From contig OX336388.2 of assembly GCA_946902985.2 (NCBI GenBank), positions 222,478,467-222,542,466 of the forward strand: a DNA stretch of 64,000 nucleotides, read 5' to 3'. Shown here in pieces: positions 1 through 10,372 of this stretch; the stretch's first letter is position 1; each line of letters begins with the position of its first letter. Source of the DNA: Meconema thalassinum. Taxonomy: Eukaryota > Arthropoda > Insecta > Orthoptera > Tettigoniidae. The notes beneath the pieces are model-generated. The model saw only the letters and a program-made list of their open reading frames with translations, had not been told where the DNA came from and searched no databases. The position numbers and the translations under genes are program-made.

Positions 1-1
1 A

Positions 2-638
2 CAAGAAGCTATTAACCAAATTGATCAGTTAAAAGAAACGGCGGAAAAAGCGGGCTTACAGGTTTCGTTGGTAAAAACAGAGATGATGACAAGTGATCAG
101 AAATACACTAAGAAAATGATAAAAACAAATTATGGGAGCATCAGGGTCACTGACCGATTTAAATATCTTGGAGAAATAATTAGTAGCAATGGGACGGATA
201 AATTGGCAATTGAGAACAAAAAAGGGAAATTGGAAAGATTAATTTTTTATACAAAAAATATATACAATAAAAAGAACCTGTCTATCAATGCAAAATTACG
301 ACATTTTAATACAGTTGTTAGACCAGTCATCTTGTACGGCATGGAAACTACAAATATAACCGGAATGGAGAATTTGCTCAAGATAGAAAGAAGAATTTTA
401 AGAAGGATTTATGGTCCTAGGAAAACACAGGAAAGTTATAGACTGAGATCCAATGCAGAAATTTATAGTAAAATCGACAACGTTGAAGTGATGATCAGAA
501 AACGGCGACTTGAGTTCTACGGACATACGGTCCGCATGGATTGCTCAAGGTTAAACAAACACATTTTTGATAAAATTTGGAACTATAAAGGGCAAGGAGG
601 CTGTGAAAACAAATGAAAGAAGAACTTCAAAAATTCTC
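2..638 (+). pseudogene. Non-LTR RT C-terminal fragment, 5' part (family alpha)
   Basis: This is the C-terminal part of a non-LTR retrotransposon reverse transcriptase, running in from the left edge. The frame is open from base 2 to a stop at 614-616. Visible family blocks are FKYLGEIISSNG, then RHFNTVVRPVILYGMET, then ERRILRRIYGPRK, and RKRRLEFYGHTVRM near the end. These belong to the thumb and connection region downstream of the RT palm, so the catalytic YADD/FADD motif lies outside the window. A frameshift near 600 moves the similarity into another frame (KEAVKTNERRTSK), after which a SINE interrupts the gene. The same tail recurs at 28.4, 42.3 and 51 kb. Confidence 0.85.
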
Positions 639-964
639 TTTTTTTTTAGCGTATGGCTTTTAGTGCCGGGAGTGTCCGAGGACATGTTCGGCTCGCCAGA
701 TTTGTAGCTGCTTCGAGACGGACACCCAATGGGTGAGCTACAAGTACCGTTGGGGAGGAAAGTGGGAATGGAAGGTTGAGGAGTTGGAAGGTAGCGGCTG
801 TGGCCTATAGTTAGGGACCAACCCCGGCATTTGCCTGGAAGGAAGATGGGAAACCACAGAATACCATCTTCAAGGTTGCCGGCGGGGGGATTCGAACCTC
901 CTCGCCTCCCGGATGTGAGCGACTGCCAGCAGTCATGCCGTAACCACCACGGCTAACTCACCAA
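639..964 (-). mobile_element. tRNA-derived SINE inserted in an RT gene
   Basis: This is a minus-strand SINE. The tRNA-like head is at the right, with B box GGTTCGAATCC. The body has the shared block CAGGCAAATGCCGGGGTTGG, and the 3' module ends GGCACTAAAAGCCATACG before an A-rich tail at 640-650. Near-identical flanks TTCAAAA-TT-TCT (626-638 and 965-977) fit a target-site duplication. The RT similarity resumes directly to the right. Confidence 0.8.
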
Positions 965-1226
965 TTCAAAATTGTCTAAATCGAATAGAGTACAGAAAAA
1001 AAATGTCCTCAAAATTCTTGTCGGGGAGAAGAAGAATCTCAACAGAGGAGAATGGACTGCTGAAAGAAGAGCTGCGCAGTCGACCAGGGTGAAAGATTTC
1101 TGGAAGAGAAAGAAGGAAACTAGACCTATAAAGAAGTGATATTTGCGTGGTCCTTGTTGGCCTGTCCGCGGTGTATATATAAAAGCCACAGTAGTTAAAA
1201 GGGACGTAAAACAAATAACATTATTA
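965..1226 (+). pseudogene. Non-LTR RT C-terminus, 3' part (family alpha)
   Basis: This is the continuation of the RT gene that starts at the left edge, displaced by the SINE. In one frame to the stop at 1137-1139 it reads NRVQKKNVLKILVGEKKN and then WTAERRAAQSTRVKDFWKRK. This W-T-x-E-R-R...F-W motif ends every family-alpha copy in the window. The stretch after the stop to an (ATT)n run at 1218-1228 is the likely 3' UTR and tail. Confidence 0.8.
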
Positions 1227-1790
1227 TTACTAGAAAAAGGATCTGCGAGAAAGGACCACTGTCGATAAACAGTCGATTATTCCTATTCGAGAGTGACGAC
1301 AACCTGTTGCCATGGTAACACGGGCTAGTTATTTGCGTTCCGTTTCTTTTTCCTTTGCTTTTGAAACTGCCATACTGTAACTTATATGTTTTTGTTTTGT
1401 AGAAATATTGAGACCAGAATGCAAAGACAATAATTGTTGGTATTGTTGTTCTTAGGAACAATGCTAAATATTAGGAAATGTTATTTTATGGAACTTCAAG
1501 CGGTGTTGACCATTAATAGCTATTTTATTATGTTAATTTTTAAGTATAACTGATATACAATTTTAATAGTCATTGAAGTTTTATAAATGAAAATAATTTT
1601 ACAATATTTACATAGCGAATGCTGAAAAAGAAAATTGATATTAACTTTCAAAAAGTACTGAAACATTATAGGTATTAAAATAATTTCAGTATTATTCCGT
1701 GATAGACTCTCGGAGTCCGAATCGAAATATACGACATTAAGAACATGAAGAAACAAAAAGCGCTTCAAAACAAAACAGGAAATTAGAATA
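1227..1790. other. Unassigned AT-rich sequence
   Basis: I recognise no gene or element here. It contains one strong RFX X-box-like palindrome at 1306-1319, listed separately. Short open frames on the minus strand show no family features. Confidence 0.4.
1306..1319. promoter_or_regulatory. RFX X-box-like palindrome
   Basis: GTTGCCATGGTAAC matches the RFX consensus RYYNYYATRRNRAC on both strands. RFX sites of this form drive ciliary genes in animals. No gene start is visible nearby, so this may be chance or part of a repeat. Confidence 0.3.
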
Positions 1791-2381
1791 CAGTAAACTC
1801 TCGATTATCCGCGGGCGGTTTATCAGCTTTGCGGATTATCCGCGGTGTCTATAGAGGAACATTTTTATGAAAAGGAAGGTTTTGAAACCGACAATTATTT
1901 CTCAAATATAGAAATAAAGTTACTAAATACTTAAACGTAATAAAAATCGAGGGATTGAATCGGTTGAATCTGAAGACAATGAGGAAACGCAGATGCAGAG
2001 GACCGTTACTCATGATGCAGCATTAGGACACATTGACAGGATTCTTCAATACCTTGAAGAGCAAGACGACACATCACTTTGTGACAAGATGGTGTTGAGA
2101 AAACTCAAATCACAAATAAAGAAAAATTTTCACTACGAAAAAGCAAAAGCAAATGACCGATTTTTTTGTTGAACAGTAAACAAGACTTTTTAATAACACA
2201 CTTAACATCGACTGAGTTTTGTTATCATGTACGTCCTTTTATTGTATAATGAACTTATTTAAAGCACTTGTGTGTTGTTTTTAGTGCCTTCGATCTTTGT
2301 TTAACCATTACCAGCAATTTTGCGGCTTATCCGCGAAATTCGATTATCCGCGGTATCCGCGCCAGTGAATTCCGCGGGCTG
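1791..2381 (+). mobile_element. Pogo/Tigger-like DNA transposon, internally deleted
   Basis: This is a 591-bp element of the Tc1/mariner-pogo group, flanked by TA on both sides. Both ends are built from repeats of the motif CGATTATCCGCGG, typical of pogo/Tigger termini, with a left end starting CAGTAAACTCTCGATTATCC. Between them an open stretch at 1966-2172 encodes about 68 residues resembling the acidic C-terminus of pogo/Tigger transposases, with blocks HIDRILQYLEEQD and KANDRFF before the stop. The DDE catalytic core is absent, so the copy cannot move by itself. The two ends differ outside the shared motif, which suggests age. Confidence 0.75.
1966..2172 (+). pseudogene. Pogo-like transposase C-terminal remnant
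   Basis: This 69-codon stretch lies inside the pogo-like element and has no upstream catalytic domain. It shows an acidic start (ESEDNEETQ), a helical block (ALGHIDRILQYLEEQDD), a basic block (LRKLKSQIKK) and the usual terminal KANDRFF before TGA. The length and order fit the tail following the DDE domain in Tigger/Jerky-type transposases. No start codon context is kept. Confidence 0.65.
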
Positions 2382-2383
2382 TA

Positions 2384-2832
2384 ACTTATAGCCTAAGCCC
2401 TTCTCAAGCAGAGATATGCAGTTAAACAGGCAAAGAAGAAAAATATGACGCTTTGTGCCAAAATAACCAAAATATGCATACATATGCAAAAATATTTTTT
2501 TCCAGCTCAAATGCCGATTCGAAATTGACCATCTGTGTGTGAGCTGAACGAACGGGCAATCACGCTGAGCAAGGCGAGCCAGAGTGCGGATTGCCCTGTG
2601 CTTACATCTCGCCCGTTGAGCACGAGTTTAAAGATCTGGTTTCGCTACGACAATGATCGCCGAATAGCATTCTTGACCGTCACCCCTCAGGTCCGGGTTT
2701 CATTCACGGCTCTGCTAAGAAATGTAACTGATTCTGGTATGAGGGCTGGTTCGATTCCTCCCTCAACATTCCTAGAAATAGTTTTCCACGCTATCCCCAA
2801 ATTCACTCCTGGAAAATGTGGGGGTGGCACGT
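2384..2832. other. Mostly unassigned; SINE remnant near 2750
   Basis: Most of this stretch is unrecognised. At about 2748-2810 there is a plus-strand SINE remnant: a B box GGTTCGATTCC, then a block matching the shared TGGTTTTCC...CC core of other SINEs here. Confidence 0.4.
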
Positions 2833-2834
2833 AT

Positions 2835-2873
<39 letters not shown>

Positions 2874-2991
2874 TTTGTCGTATGGCTTTTAGTGCCGGGA
2901 GTGCCAGAGGCTGTAGCAGCTTCAAGCGGACACCAATAGGGTGAGCTACAAGTTCCATTCAATTTCAAGTAGTTCAAACTTTCGTTACCAG
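2833..2991 (-). mobile_element. SINE 3'-module fragment with (TTTA)n tail
   Basis: A 48-bp (TTTA)n tract adjoins GTCGTATGGCTTTTAGTGCC, the reverse of the 3' module found at 3300-3365, 650-700 and 59,560. The fragment is a 5'-truncated minus-strand SINE. It is arranged tail-outward against the plus-strand SINE beginning at 2992, so the pair forms an inverted repeat. Confidence 0.7.
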
Positions 2992-3369
2992 ACATGGCGT
3001 ACTTGGTAGCATACTGAACTGCTGTGCCCAAGATAGCGGGTTCAAACCCGGCCAAAGTCGTCGGATTTTTAAGAGCGTTAAAATCCTTCAGTTTGCCTTC
3101 CTTCGGAGGGGAAGTAAAGCCGGCTGTCCCATGTCATAGATTTATGGCATGTAAAAGATCGTTCCACAGACTAAACTTGTGTGGAGCTAAATTTCTAGGT
3201 TAGATTTCGTTGTAACGCTCTATCAAAGTTCCAACGTTCACCACTAGGTATCATTGACATCTGGTGGCGAAAGTTGGAACTACTTGATATTGAACGGAAC
3301 TTGGAGCAGCTACTGCCTCTGGCGAGCCGAACATGTCCTCGGACACTCCCGGCACTAAAAGCCATACGA

Positions 3370-3432
<63 letters not shown>

Positions 3433-3435
3433 ATG
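2992..3435 (+). mobile_element. Chimeric tRNA-headed SINE with (AAAT)n tail
   Basis: The head reads GGCGTACTTGGTAGCATACT (A-box region) with B box GGTTCAAACCC at about 3040. This is the same head as the 482-bp SINE at 7.8 kb. The 3' module is different: it ends GGCACTAAAAGCCATACGAT followed by about 70 bp of AAAT repeats, the tail of the SINE at 639-964. The copy therefore joins the head of one SINE family to the tail of another. Confidence 0.75.
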
Positions 3436-3620
3436 ATGTAGCCTATGAGTACACAATGTCCTTCCTTGTTCATGCTAACAATAACCCAATAAGAGTCAGT
3501 GACAGTGGAAGATCAAACATCAATCAAATTGGGAAGGGTTTAGAAAAAAGAAAACGAAGAGATTTCAGCAAAGATTTTGAATTCTTGTTCAATGTTTACA
3601 ATTCAGGACAGTAGCATTTT
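3436..3620. repeat. Inverted partner of 26.2-26.37 kb repeat
   Basis: This stretch contains CCCAATAAGAGTCAGTGACA and TTGTTCAATGTTTACAATT. Its reverse complement, with small changes, is at about 26,205-26,370. The two copies are about 23 kb apart. The element type is not recognised. Confidence 0.6.
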
Positions 3621-6368
3621 TGTTTACTTTGTTTTTGCCTAGTTTACACAAAGAAGGTGCATTATTTAAAAATATATGAAACAATATAAATGTCTGTTTT
3701 GCTTCAGCGAGTGCATCGACAAATCGACAAAACAGGTAATCAATTATTCGACTAATCAATTAATCTATTAAACGCACAATCGATCAATCATTTGTAGCAA
3801 TTAATCGATTTTTCTGCTTTGATGTTCGATATCGGAAATGGATTAAATGTATAGTAATTTATAGTAACAAAGAAGTGCATTTATTAATGCCGTTTCACAA
3901 AGGCAGAAACCTAAATTCCAACACATCACTAGTCTAATGCTTAACATCTTGATAAAGGATGATCACAGAGCGGGTGCAAAGAATATGTATTAAAAAAAGG
4001 AAAGTTAAAACACCCATTCAAAGGTATGAAAGTACATTTTCACGGAGTACTAATTTGCAAGCAGAGATGCTCCTCAAAAACCATTAGCGCAAATGAATAG
4101 GTATTGCTTTTATTTGTACATGATTATACCGCGCGCGTACTAAAGCTTTCAAGACGGCTGCTAAGCACGAACATTCGCACACCACCATGAAAGGGATGTA
4201 TCAGCATTATTAGCAAAACACTTGACATTATCAGATGATCACACGATTGAAGTGATGATACCCAGAGGAGAGTTCTAAAATATCTTTAAGAATCTCTTCC
4301 GTTTTCTTAGTTGTTAAGTTTCCATCAAGGAGCGAACAGAATAAAGAAAGAAAAAAACGAAAAAGGAGGGAGAAATAACTTGTAAAATCAAGTCATGCAA
4401 CATCTTTACTAGGGAAAAGAAATGAACTGCGAAGAGGGGGAAGAAAAAAAGAAGAAGTTGGAGTCGCTAGAAACAAAGACGAAGAAACAAGTGACAAACT
4501 TCCGATACGATAGCTGTTCTATATGCAGCAGGCCATGGATTGGAAAAGTTCTTTATTTAACAACTTCATAAGCAATATGATCCGGTGCTATCTCGATATC
4601 TGTTTCTATTACATTGTAATCTATATACCACAGCCTTCTTTATTTAAGTTTTTTTTTTAGAAAAAGAGCATCAAAGGTTTCCTTAAAAGAGGAAAATGAG
4701 GTTACGGGTGAAGAATTTCCTCTTTAAAACGATTACATTAAATGACTTCCAGATGTATAGGTTCTTGGTCAATTGGTCGAATAAAACACGGGGGGTAAAG
4801 TTAGCGGAAGAATTTGAGTAAGAGGAAGATTTCTTTTATAAGAAAATGAGTTTTTCTTTTCTCCTCTTAGATCTTACGGGGGTAAGAGGAGGGAAGAAGA
4901 CATCTTTCTAACTTTTAAATACCTGTGATAATGGGATTAAGATAAGGTTGAAATAACTTTCAAATAAGAATTACAAGAATCGTTAACCGTAATTTATATC
5001 TAATGATCAGTAAAATGAAGAAGTCTTCAACAAAGTCAAGAAGAGAGAGAGACAGAGATTTAGATATCGAAACTCTTGAGACTTAATATGCATATAATTA
5101 GCACTTCTCATTAGACTAAGTCTTGTCAATAGCCGGATCATGGGCAGTAGCACCACCATAATATTTTACTTAGGAGGGGGGAGACTTGGGAAGGCATATT
5201 ATGAATTGGGGACAGAAATTTAATATTTAACACCTCTGTTTTTTTTTTTCAGTTGTGGATTTCATTAAATTCATTGTCAAAATAATCCACCAATAGAACC
5301 CTCATTTCAAGAATAGAATCTGTAAGAGAAATACGTCGCTCGATTTAGTTAGAAAATGGCTATATAGTCACGTCTGATAAATTGTTCTTCGCAATACTCT
5401 TGGAACAAGAATGTACTCAGAGGTGAAAAGCCTCAATCCAGGGATGCCCTTGACCACTCCTGCCACATACGACCCAGAGAAGAATTTTGATGGTCCAAAA
5501 TCAAGAATATCTCTCACGAAAAAATGATCAATGAGAAAAATCCACAGAAAATGTCAATTTAAAGACAAAAATTGTGCAGGTCATGAACACAAAATATCAC
5601 ACTTCGCACACCAGATGTAGAGTAAATATGGAGATTTTTTAAAACTACCCCTGCTCTTTCTTTCTATCTTAAATTGCTGGGTAAAAAGTTTTGTAAAATG
5701 TATTTAGTTTAAGTTTCAGAGATGAGGAAACTTAACCGACAAATTTAACAACCGATGTGTTTCATGGTTATCGGCACTTGCAGAGAATTTTCTACGTGGT
5801 TACGAAGTATCAGGGGCGAGGGATTGACCAAGGAATGTGTAGTTTTAACTCATAAAGAACAGGTAAATGTTATTCCTACGGAATTTGAAATCTTTGAAGT
5901 ACAAACAAGGGGGTGGGGACAGGTTGAAAAGTCCCCATCACATCTCTTCCGAGCTCTCGTGTTAATAAAGATAATAACGTGCAAAATTCAAGGAGGAGGA
6001 TTTTAGGTTTCAGATGGATGATAAAAGGTATTTTGATGAAATCGGTCATTTCACGAAAATTCTCATTACGTTATAAGAGAACCAGCTAAGTGATACAGTA
6101 ACTAAATTGTGTGTCTCAGAGCTTAATATTTTAAATATTTGTATACGGCCCTACAAACTAACCCCTTCCTAAATTTTGTAGTGGGACACGTAAAAAAATT
6201 AAAATTTTATAAACATGAAGCGATTTATGTGCTCATTGTCACACGTTGTATGCCTACTGCTATTACATACAATAGCAGAGAAAAGGTAATATAAACCCTT
6301 TTCAAATTCAAAAAGATAAGGAACCATTTCCTTACAAATGCTTATTAAACAGAGTCATTATCTATGTG
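3621..6368. other. Unassigned AT-rich region
   Basis: About 2.7 kb without a recognised gene or element end. An AATCGATT-rich cluster lies at 3715-3830. The 83-codon open frame at 5755-6006 has no family features and is probably chance. Confidence 0.4.
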
Positions 6369-6978
6369 TGCCCCGATAAACACGGCAAGCTAAGCTGGCT
6401 GTGAATGGCGCGATCGCGGGCGTGCGTATGCGGTCCAGCCGGTGGTTCGCGCGCTCCGCTGACTCATATCGTTAGTTCACACGTGATATTTCATTCATAT
6501 GGACGTGTATCTGCAAAGCTTAGACGTTAGTGTTGCACGTTTAGTGAGTAATGTGATTACTGTGACTGGTGGTCATGCCTAGACACCAATTCACATTGCG
6601 TGAACGTGTCTATATCCATAATTCGTATATGAAAAGCTGAAAATCTTGTTCTGAAACAAGACGAAAATTTCGAATCAAGTTTCCAGGAAGACCTGTGCCA
6701 AATGCCAGTGCAATTAGGAGGCTCGCTAAACGGTTCAAGGAAACAGGCTCCGTAAATAATAAAAGAGTTGACAGACATTCTTTCATCAGAAGATGTCAGG
6801 TGTGTGTTACAAGAGAGGGAGGACATTTTCAGCATCGCCTATGAGCACTGTAAGTACACATTATTGAACATGTTTGGTAAAAGTGTGAGAGTGCGCGCCA
6901 CCACAGGCTGAACCGGATACGCACGCCCTCAATCTGCGTCAGTCACAGCCGGCTTAGCTTGCCGTGTTTATTGGGGCA
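6369..6978 (+). mobile_element. TIR DNA transposon with helix-turn-helix remnant
   Basis: Terminal inverted repeats begin TGCCCCGATAAACACGGCAA (left) and TGCCCCAATAAACACGGCAA (right, reversed). They continue through AAGCTAAGCYGGCTGTGA and a GC-rich block near GGCGTGCGTATSCGG. The 610-bp element holds the start of a transposase (6575-6844). The N-terminal domain resembles the DUF4817-type helix-turn-helix of insect transposon proteins. The catalytic domain is missing. Confidence 0.7.
6575..6844 (+). pseudogene. Transposase N-terminal HTH remnant (DUF4817-like)
   Basis: The frame starts MPRHQFTLRERVYIHNSYMK, has one in-frame stop after about 20 codons, and continues with KFRIKFPGRPVPNASAIRRL then AKRFKETGSVNNKR. 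The FPGR/K-P-x-x-x-x-I-R-R-L and F-x-E-T-G-S-V blocks are the usual signature of this HTH domain, which binds transposon ends. Similarity fades after about residue 75 and the frame stops at 6844. Confidence 0.65.
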
Positions 6979-7139
6979 ATGACCCTGTATTATCAAACAG
7001 CTTTGAAATTAAATGTTTTGCAATTATAGTCCAAGGAATGATATTTAAACAATCAGATATTTAATGTATTTTTTTAAAATTAAATATGCCTAGGTATTAA
7101 TTTAATATTTAATTTTGTTATTAGAATGAAATTCACACA

Positions 7140-7705
7140 AGTTGTGTATTAGTTATACGTTACCAAAGTTTTCTTGGTATATTTTAACCCGAATTTGTAT
7201 ACATTGTTTATTATTCATAAACGTTTACCAGGGATTTCACTCGTTTTTTTTACAGGTGGTCACGTTGTAACGGTCATAGGGTTGACCGCACGATTCACAA
7301 ACACAGTTATTCCCGGGGTCGTGAAAACACTTCGTCTTGCTTACTTTGTGTTGGTAACCATGCACAGTTATTGACGTCACCAGGTTTCGGAGTTCTGGAT
7401 TTGTGTTGACCCGGGATCTATTTATCGTGGCTTCTGTTGTATAAAAGTCCAGCCAAATATCCCTTCTTTTCTTTTCTCTTTCAAGGAACAGTTTATTCGA
7501 GCTGACGGTGAATGGAAGCCTCATACGTAGGTCTTCTATAAAGAAGGGTTCTTTGGCGAGCTCGTAGACAAGCCTCGACTTTGTGTGTTTCGAAACACCT
7601 AGGGTGGCTTTCATGAATCGTGATTTGACTGCTTCCAAAATCATTAGGTCTTTTAGACTCATCTTTTCCCATATGATAGCCTATCTATTCCGTAGATTGC
7701 GATTG
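7140..7705 (-). pseudogene. Non-LTR RT C-terminal fragment with degenerate zinc knuckle
   Basis: On the minus strand, 141 codons (7662-7237) carry LEAVKSRFMKATLGVSKHTK, then LAKEPFFIEDLRMRLPFT, then LVTSITVHGYQHKV, ending in CVCESCGQPYDRYNVTTC. This is the C-terminal region of a non-LTR retrotransposon polyprotein with a final Cys-His knuckle. Here a C and the H are replaced by Y and N, so the knuckle is likely dead. Upstream (7663-7705) IYGIDRL continues the family in another frame, marking a frameshift. An AATAAA lies in the 3' region near 7210. Confidence 0.75.
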
Positions 7706-7797
7706 GAACTAGGTTTAATTTAATATTTAAGAAACTAGGTTAATCACAATTAATTCAAAGGTGGAATATTTTGACTTAGTACTGTAGTCTAATGCCT

Positions 7798-8279
7798 AGG
7801 CGAATTCGGTGGCGTAGATGGTAGCATGCTGAGTTTCTATGCCCAAGGTCGCGGGTTCAAACCCGGCCGAAGTCGTCGGATTTTTTAAGAGCGTTAAAAA
7901 TCCCTCAGTATGCCTTCCTTCGGAGGGGAAGTAAAGCCGGTGGTCCCATGTCACTAACTACACTTGTGTGAAGCCAAAATTTGTAGGTTGAAATTGATAA
8001 CGTTCTATTAGTTCGCCGCCAGGTGCTGACTGCGATGTCATCTAGTAGCCAAGACCGTAAGCTAGGTGTCGTGGACGGTAGCATTTGGTAGCAAAAGTAG
8101 GAACTACTTAAAATTATTGTATGCAGTCCTTACTTGAATTAAAACAGATAACACACACTAATACAGCCATCACAATAATTAACACCGGTTATCAGACAGA
8201 TTCTACACACACCCAAAGTACACGGGGCTACATGACCGCTTTGTCGCAGCCCCTAAACTAAGGAACCAACCAACCAACC
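7798..8279 (+). mobile_element. Full-length 482-bp tRNA-derived SINE with (CCAA)n tail
   Basis: The element has a perfect 12-bp target-site duplication AGTCTAATGCCT at 7786-7797 and 8280-8291. The tRNA-like head has an A box in GGTGGCGTAGATGGTAGC and B box GGTTCAAACCC. The 3' module contains CACGGGGCTACATGACCGC and TTGTCGCAGCCCCTAAAC, then CCAA repeats. Other copies: 31,859-32,304 and 56,999-57,440; a head-only copy is at 21,655. Confidence 0.9.
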
Positions 8280-8291
8280 AGTCTAATGCCT

Positions 8292-9637
8292 CAGAGAATT
8301 ATTTTTTGGAGCAAATTCACAAATCAAAGTTATCAATATGATTTTCTAAACTTTGATGGAGTTTAAGTTCAAATTCAATTTTATGCTTCAGTAAATACAC
8401 ACTGATCATAGGTATAATATTTATTAAGTATCTCTTCGATGGATTTGTAGTATTATAGCTCCTTGGCAAGGCGTACTGGGGCTGATGTTACAAGGCATAT
8501 TCTCTTGGCACAAGCAAAATACATTCTCCACAGAATAGCTTATCTGGACACTGAACTCTTTGGAAAACCGCACTCGTAAATAAAGTCTTCTTGATCCCGC
8601 TGAGAAGAGAGGATCGAGTCTTCAGTGGACTGATGTATGAGCGTCCACGGCCTCCCCTTTAAAGACGACACACGCTTGCGAGCAAGACGGACCTATACAA
8701 CGAGAAGAGTGAACGATCTTCCTTTATTTTGTCAATATCAGCATTTGAGAAAGTGTCTCCATCCGATTTCTGTCGTACTCTTCTTCTTTTTTTTTTGCCT
8801 CTCAATTCTCGCTCTCTCTCATTCGTCCAGCTATTAAGCGGTCTGTGTGGCACTTTCTCTTCCCTTCATTAATTGTCTCCATTCCAATTCTTCTACGCAT
8901 TTTCTCCCTGCCGATCACTTTCCTTCGCTAAATCTTTAAGGTAAGCCCCCCACCCCCCTTGCAAACCCCACACCGTCTGTCTTCTCCCAACAGGAGTAAA
9001 TGACGACTCTGTTAGCATTCAGCTCAGTATACAGGAAGGTCTGTTAGAAACTTTCACAGAGAATACGTGATTATAGCAAGGATTTAGACACAATAACTTA
9101 ACTTAAATCTATTGAAAATTTATTTATTGTTATTGAAGAGAGATATTTTAACATAATAAATAAGTAAATAAATAAATAAATGAATAAATTGCGTTAATTA
9201 TGTATTTAATTAATTAATACACTAATAAATAAATAATACAAATAAATAAATTATGGTAATTAATTTATTAAATTAATTAAGTAAATTATTTAATTACGGT
9301 AACTTAATTAATAAACTAATATACAAATAAAATAAATAAATGCCTTAATTAATTAAAATAAATCAAATAAATTAAAACAATTAAATAAATAAATGAATGA
9401 ATAAATAACTAAAATAATAATAAAATAAAATAATTCATTAAATAATTAATACAAAATTATAATAATTTTTTCTAATCTTTAAAAGGTTCCAAATTCAAAC
9501 TGTATTATACTTAATTGAGGTATAAAGTTAAGCCTATTAGAATAAATGAGCTTTAAGTAGGCCTATTTTTGGAAAGCTTCGTTTTAAAATAAAAAGCTAT
9601 ATAGTACTTGCAAAATAAAGAACATGTTGTCGTTAAT
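8292..9637. other. Unassigned; AT-rich simple repeats at 9120-9470
   Basis: No gene recognised. The right third (about 9120-9470) is degenerate AAAT/TTAA low-complexity sequence. The left part holds two short overlapping frames without family features. Confidence 0.4.
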
Positions 9638-9936
9638 TCATTCAGGGGCTTTGCGACATCGTGGTCATTTAGCCCCGTGTACTAGAATATGTCTGATAAA
9701 CTGTTCTATTTTAGTGTCTGTAGTAGTGTGTGTGTATATTTTGTAATACATGTGAGGATTGAGAAGGAGACGATCGTGACCTTAAGTTAGGAACCATCCC
9801 AGCATTTGCCTTCCCTGAAGTAGAAGTGGGAAACCCACGGAAAATCACTTCCAGGATGACTGAGATCGGAATCCAACCCGCCTCTTTTCAATTTTGCCTC
9901 ACGAGGCTGAGTGAACCCCGTTCCAGTCTTCAGACA
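9638..9936 (-). mobile_element. 5'-truncated SINE with 'GGGGCT' 3' module
   Basis: This minus-strand element has the core GGCAAATGCTGGGATGGTTC and a 3' module ending GTACACGGGGCTAAATGACC, ACGATGTCGCAAAGCCCC. It lacks the first tRNA head but keeps the second tRNA-like unit seen in the dimeric SINE at 52.8 kb. Confidence 0.7.
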
Positions 9937-10050
9937 AAAGAGAAATTCAATCAGTCAATGAAGTGCATCCGTTACAATCAAAGTATTAATATTATCACCA
10001 GGGGAAGATGACCTCGCTGTTACATCCCGTAAAACATTTGTAACCTAACA

Positions 10051-10237
10051 GGGGGCGTGGTGGCGCAGCGGTCAAGCTGTATGCCTCTCATCAAGGTGGA
10101 CCGGGTTCGATTCCCGGTCAATGCATGTGAGATTTTTGAAGTGAAATGCCATGTCCCGTGGTTCGGATTCCACGTAAAATGGAGGTCCCGTGGCTTATGA
10201 TCGCGAGATTAATGGTCACGTTAAACTACAAGCTTCC
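10051..10237 (+). mobile_element. Compact 187-bp tRNA-derived SINE
   Basis: The head GTGGTGGCGCAGCGGTC (A box) and B box GGTTCGATTCC are well kept. The element ends GTTAAACTACAAGCTTCC. A 14-bp target-site duplication TTTGTARCCTAACA flanks it (10,037-10,050 and 10,238-10,251, one mismatch). A sister copy lies at 47,426-47,620. Confidence 0.88.
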
Positions 10238-10372
10238 TTTGTAGCCTAACAATAACAATCACCATAAAATAATATAAATAAAATTGGCGGAGTTTTCAGT
10301 GACCTTGTCTACATGATGTATTCAGAAAAGAAGGCAGCGGTCTTGAAGCATTAAGGCTAAATGAATGATCAT

